The notes under the pieces were generated by a model. The model did not search any database. It was not told where the DNA came from and was given only the letters and a program-made list of their open reading frames with translations. This document shows positions 5,286-6,178 of a stretch of 6,178 bases of DNA, piece by piece. Origin of the DNA: Comamonadaceae bacterium (GTDB lineage Bacteria > Pseudomonadota > Gammaproteobacteria > Burkholderiales > Burkholderiaceae_C); contig CANGZO010000142.1 in NCBI GenBank assembly GCA_947458305.1, forward strand, positions 1 to 6,178. The letters run 5' to 3'. Made by a program: the position numbers and the translations under genes. The stretch's first letter is position 1; the number at the start of each line of letters is the position of its first letter.

Positions 5286-6178
5286 GCGCCCCCACCGTCA
5301 ATCACTCACAACACTACCAACAACTCGACGCCTGGATCGACGCGCACTTTGACGAACAGGTCAAGTTCATGCAGGCGCTGGTGCAAGTGCCCACCGACAC
5401 GCCACCCGGCAACAACGCGCCCCACGCCGAGCGCACCGCCGAGCTGCTGGCCCCCATGGGCTTTGACGCAGAAAAGCACACCGTACCCGCCGCCGAAGTC
5501 AAAGCCTACGGCCTGGAGTCGGTCACCAACCTGATCGTGCGCCGCAAATATGGCGAAGGCAAAACCATTGCCCTGAACGCCCACGGCGATGTGGTGCCCC
5601 CAGGCGAAGGCTGGACACACCCGCCCTACGGCGGCGAAATCCACAACGGTGCGATGTATGGCCGCGCCACCGCCGTGAGCAAGTGCGACTTTTCCACCTT
5701 CACCTTTGCTACGCGTGCACTGGAATCACTCAAGGCCCCACTCAAAGGCGGTGTGGAACTGCACTTCACTTACGACGAAGAGTTTGGCGGCGAGATGGGC
5801 CCCGGCTGGCTGCTGGCCAAAGGCCTGACCAAGCCTGATTTGATGATCGCGGCAGGCTTTTCCTACCAGGTGGTCACCGCGCACAACGGTTGCCTGCAAA
5901 TGGAAGTCACCGTGCAAGGCGAGATGTCGCACGCCGCCATTCCCGACAGCGGCACCGACGCGCTGCAAGGCGCGGTGCACATCTTGAATGCCCTGCTCGC
6001 GCTCAACACGCAATACCTCAAAGTCACATCCCAGGTCGAGGGCATCAGCCACCCCTATCTGAACGTGGGCCTGATCGAAGGCGGCACCAACACCAACGTG
6101 GTGCCCGGCAAAGTCAGCTTCAAGCTCGACCGCCGCATGATCCCCGAAGAGAACCCGGCAGAAGTCGAAGCCAGCATC
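5282..6178 (+). CDS. M20-family (ArgE/DapE-like) hydrolase, C-terminus cut by the window edge
   Basis: The first 299 residues are present; M20 proteins of this type usually reach about 380-430. The ATG overlaps the stop of uraD-allC and has a good ribosome binding site (AGGAAA, 5272-5277), so translation is probably coupled. Visible M20 features are ALNAHGDVVPPGEGWTHPPYGG (His101, Asp103), the Glu166/Glu167 pair in TYDEEFGG, the lid-domain GEMSHAAIPDSG with His217, and GGTNTNVVPGKVSF. The region that normally reads GRG-x-x-D-x-K, whose Asp bridges two metals, reads GRATAVSKCDF, with Val132 at that place and Asp136 four residues later. The usual Glu of the GEP/FEP block appears to be Gly192 (IAAGFSY). 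Its place in a urate operon suggests an amide or ureido substrate late in the pathway, such as a ureidoglycolate-type compound, but it does not look like a standard ureidoglycolate hydrolase, and the substrate is unknown. Confidence 0.87.
   Translation, partial: MSAPTVNHSQHYQQLDAWIDAHFDEQVKFMQALVQVPTDTPPGNNAPHAERTAELLAPMGFDAEKHTVPAAEVKAYGLESVTNLIVRRKYGEGKTIALNAHGDVVPPGEGWTHPPYGGEIHNGAMYGRATAVSKCDFSTFTFATRALESLKAPLKGGVELHFTYDEEFGGEMGPGWLLAKGLTKPDLMIAAGFSYQVVTAHNGCLQMEVTVQGEMSHAAIPDSGTDALQGAVHILNALLALNTQYLKVTSQVEGISHPYLNVGLIEGGTNTNVVPGKVSFKLDRRMIPEENPAEVEASI

Noticed and set aside
1..6178. tRNA, rRNA, CRISPR array, insertion sequence or phage genes
   Set aside because: I saw no cloverleaf, no spaced direct repeats and no transposase or integrase coding sequence on either strand.

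Overview
The window looks like a chromosomal piece of a GC-rich betaproteobacterium, most likely Burkholderiales/Comamonadaceae. This is inferred from codon usage, the style of the proteins and the type of short palindromic repeats; no marker gene is present to prove it. Its theme is purine (urate) catabolism: xanthine to urate, then 5-hydroxyisourate (HIU) to OHCU, allantoin, allantoate and ureidoglycine.

Left part, minus strand (1-1579): the window opens inside xdhA, the iron-sulfur/FAD subunit of xanthine dehydrogenase, of which only the first 144 residues are present. Upstream of it on the same strand is a small secreted lipoprotein of the staphylococcal-nuclease fold (530-1105). It has no obvious link to purines and sits as a wedge. 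Then comes uraH (1226-1579), the HIU hydrolase, whose stop codon is followed almost at once by a perfect 21-bp inverted repeat (1175-1221).

Centre (1580-1748): a 169-bp divergent control region separates uraH from a GntR/FCD regulator gene. It contains a TGTATACA palindrome, a second palindrome CGGTCGACCG, and a small hairpin that overlaps the regulator's ribosome binding site.

Right part, plus strand (1749-6178): the gntR regulator, puuE (metal-independent-type allantoinase), a fused uraD-allC gene (OHCU decarboxylase joined to allantoate amidohydrolase) and an M20-family hydrolase that runs off the window. The last two overlap by ATGA and are probably translationally coupled. Between puuE and uraD-allC lies a 72-bp REP-doublet (REPIN-like) element.

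Together, UraH, UraD, PuuE and AllC cover every step from HIU to ureidoglycine, and XdhA is part of the enzyme that supplies urate. No urate oxidase (PuuD, HpxO or UaZ) and no ureidoglycine/ureidoglycolate enzyme is visible here, unless the M20 protein does a late step. The most interesting points are the fusion of two non-consecutive pathway enzymes, the M20 protein that appears to lack two canonical metal ligands, and the two palindromic elements embedded in the cluster. I see no strong evidence for a wholly new system.
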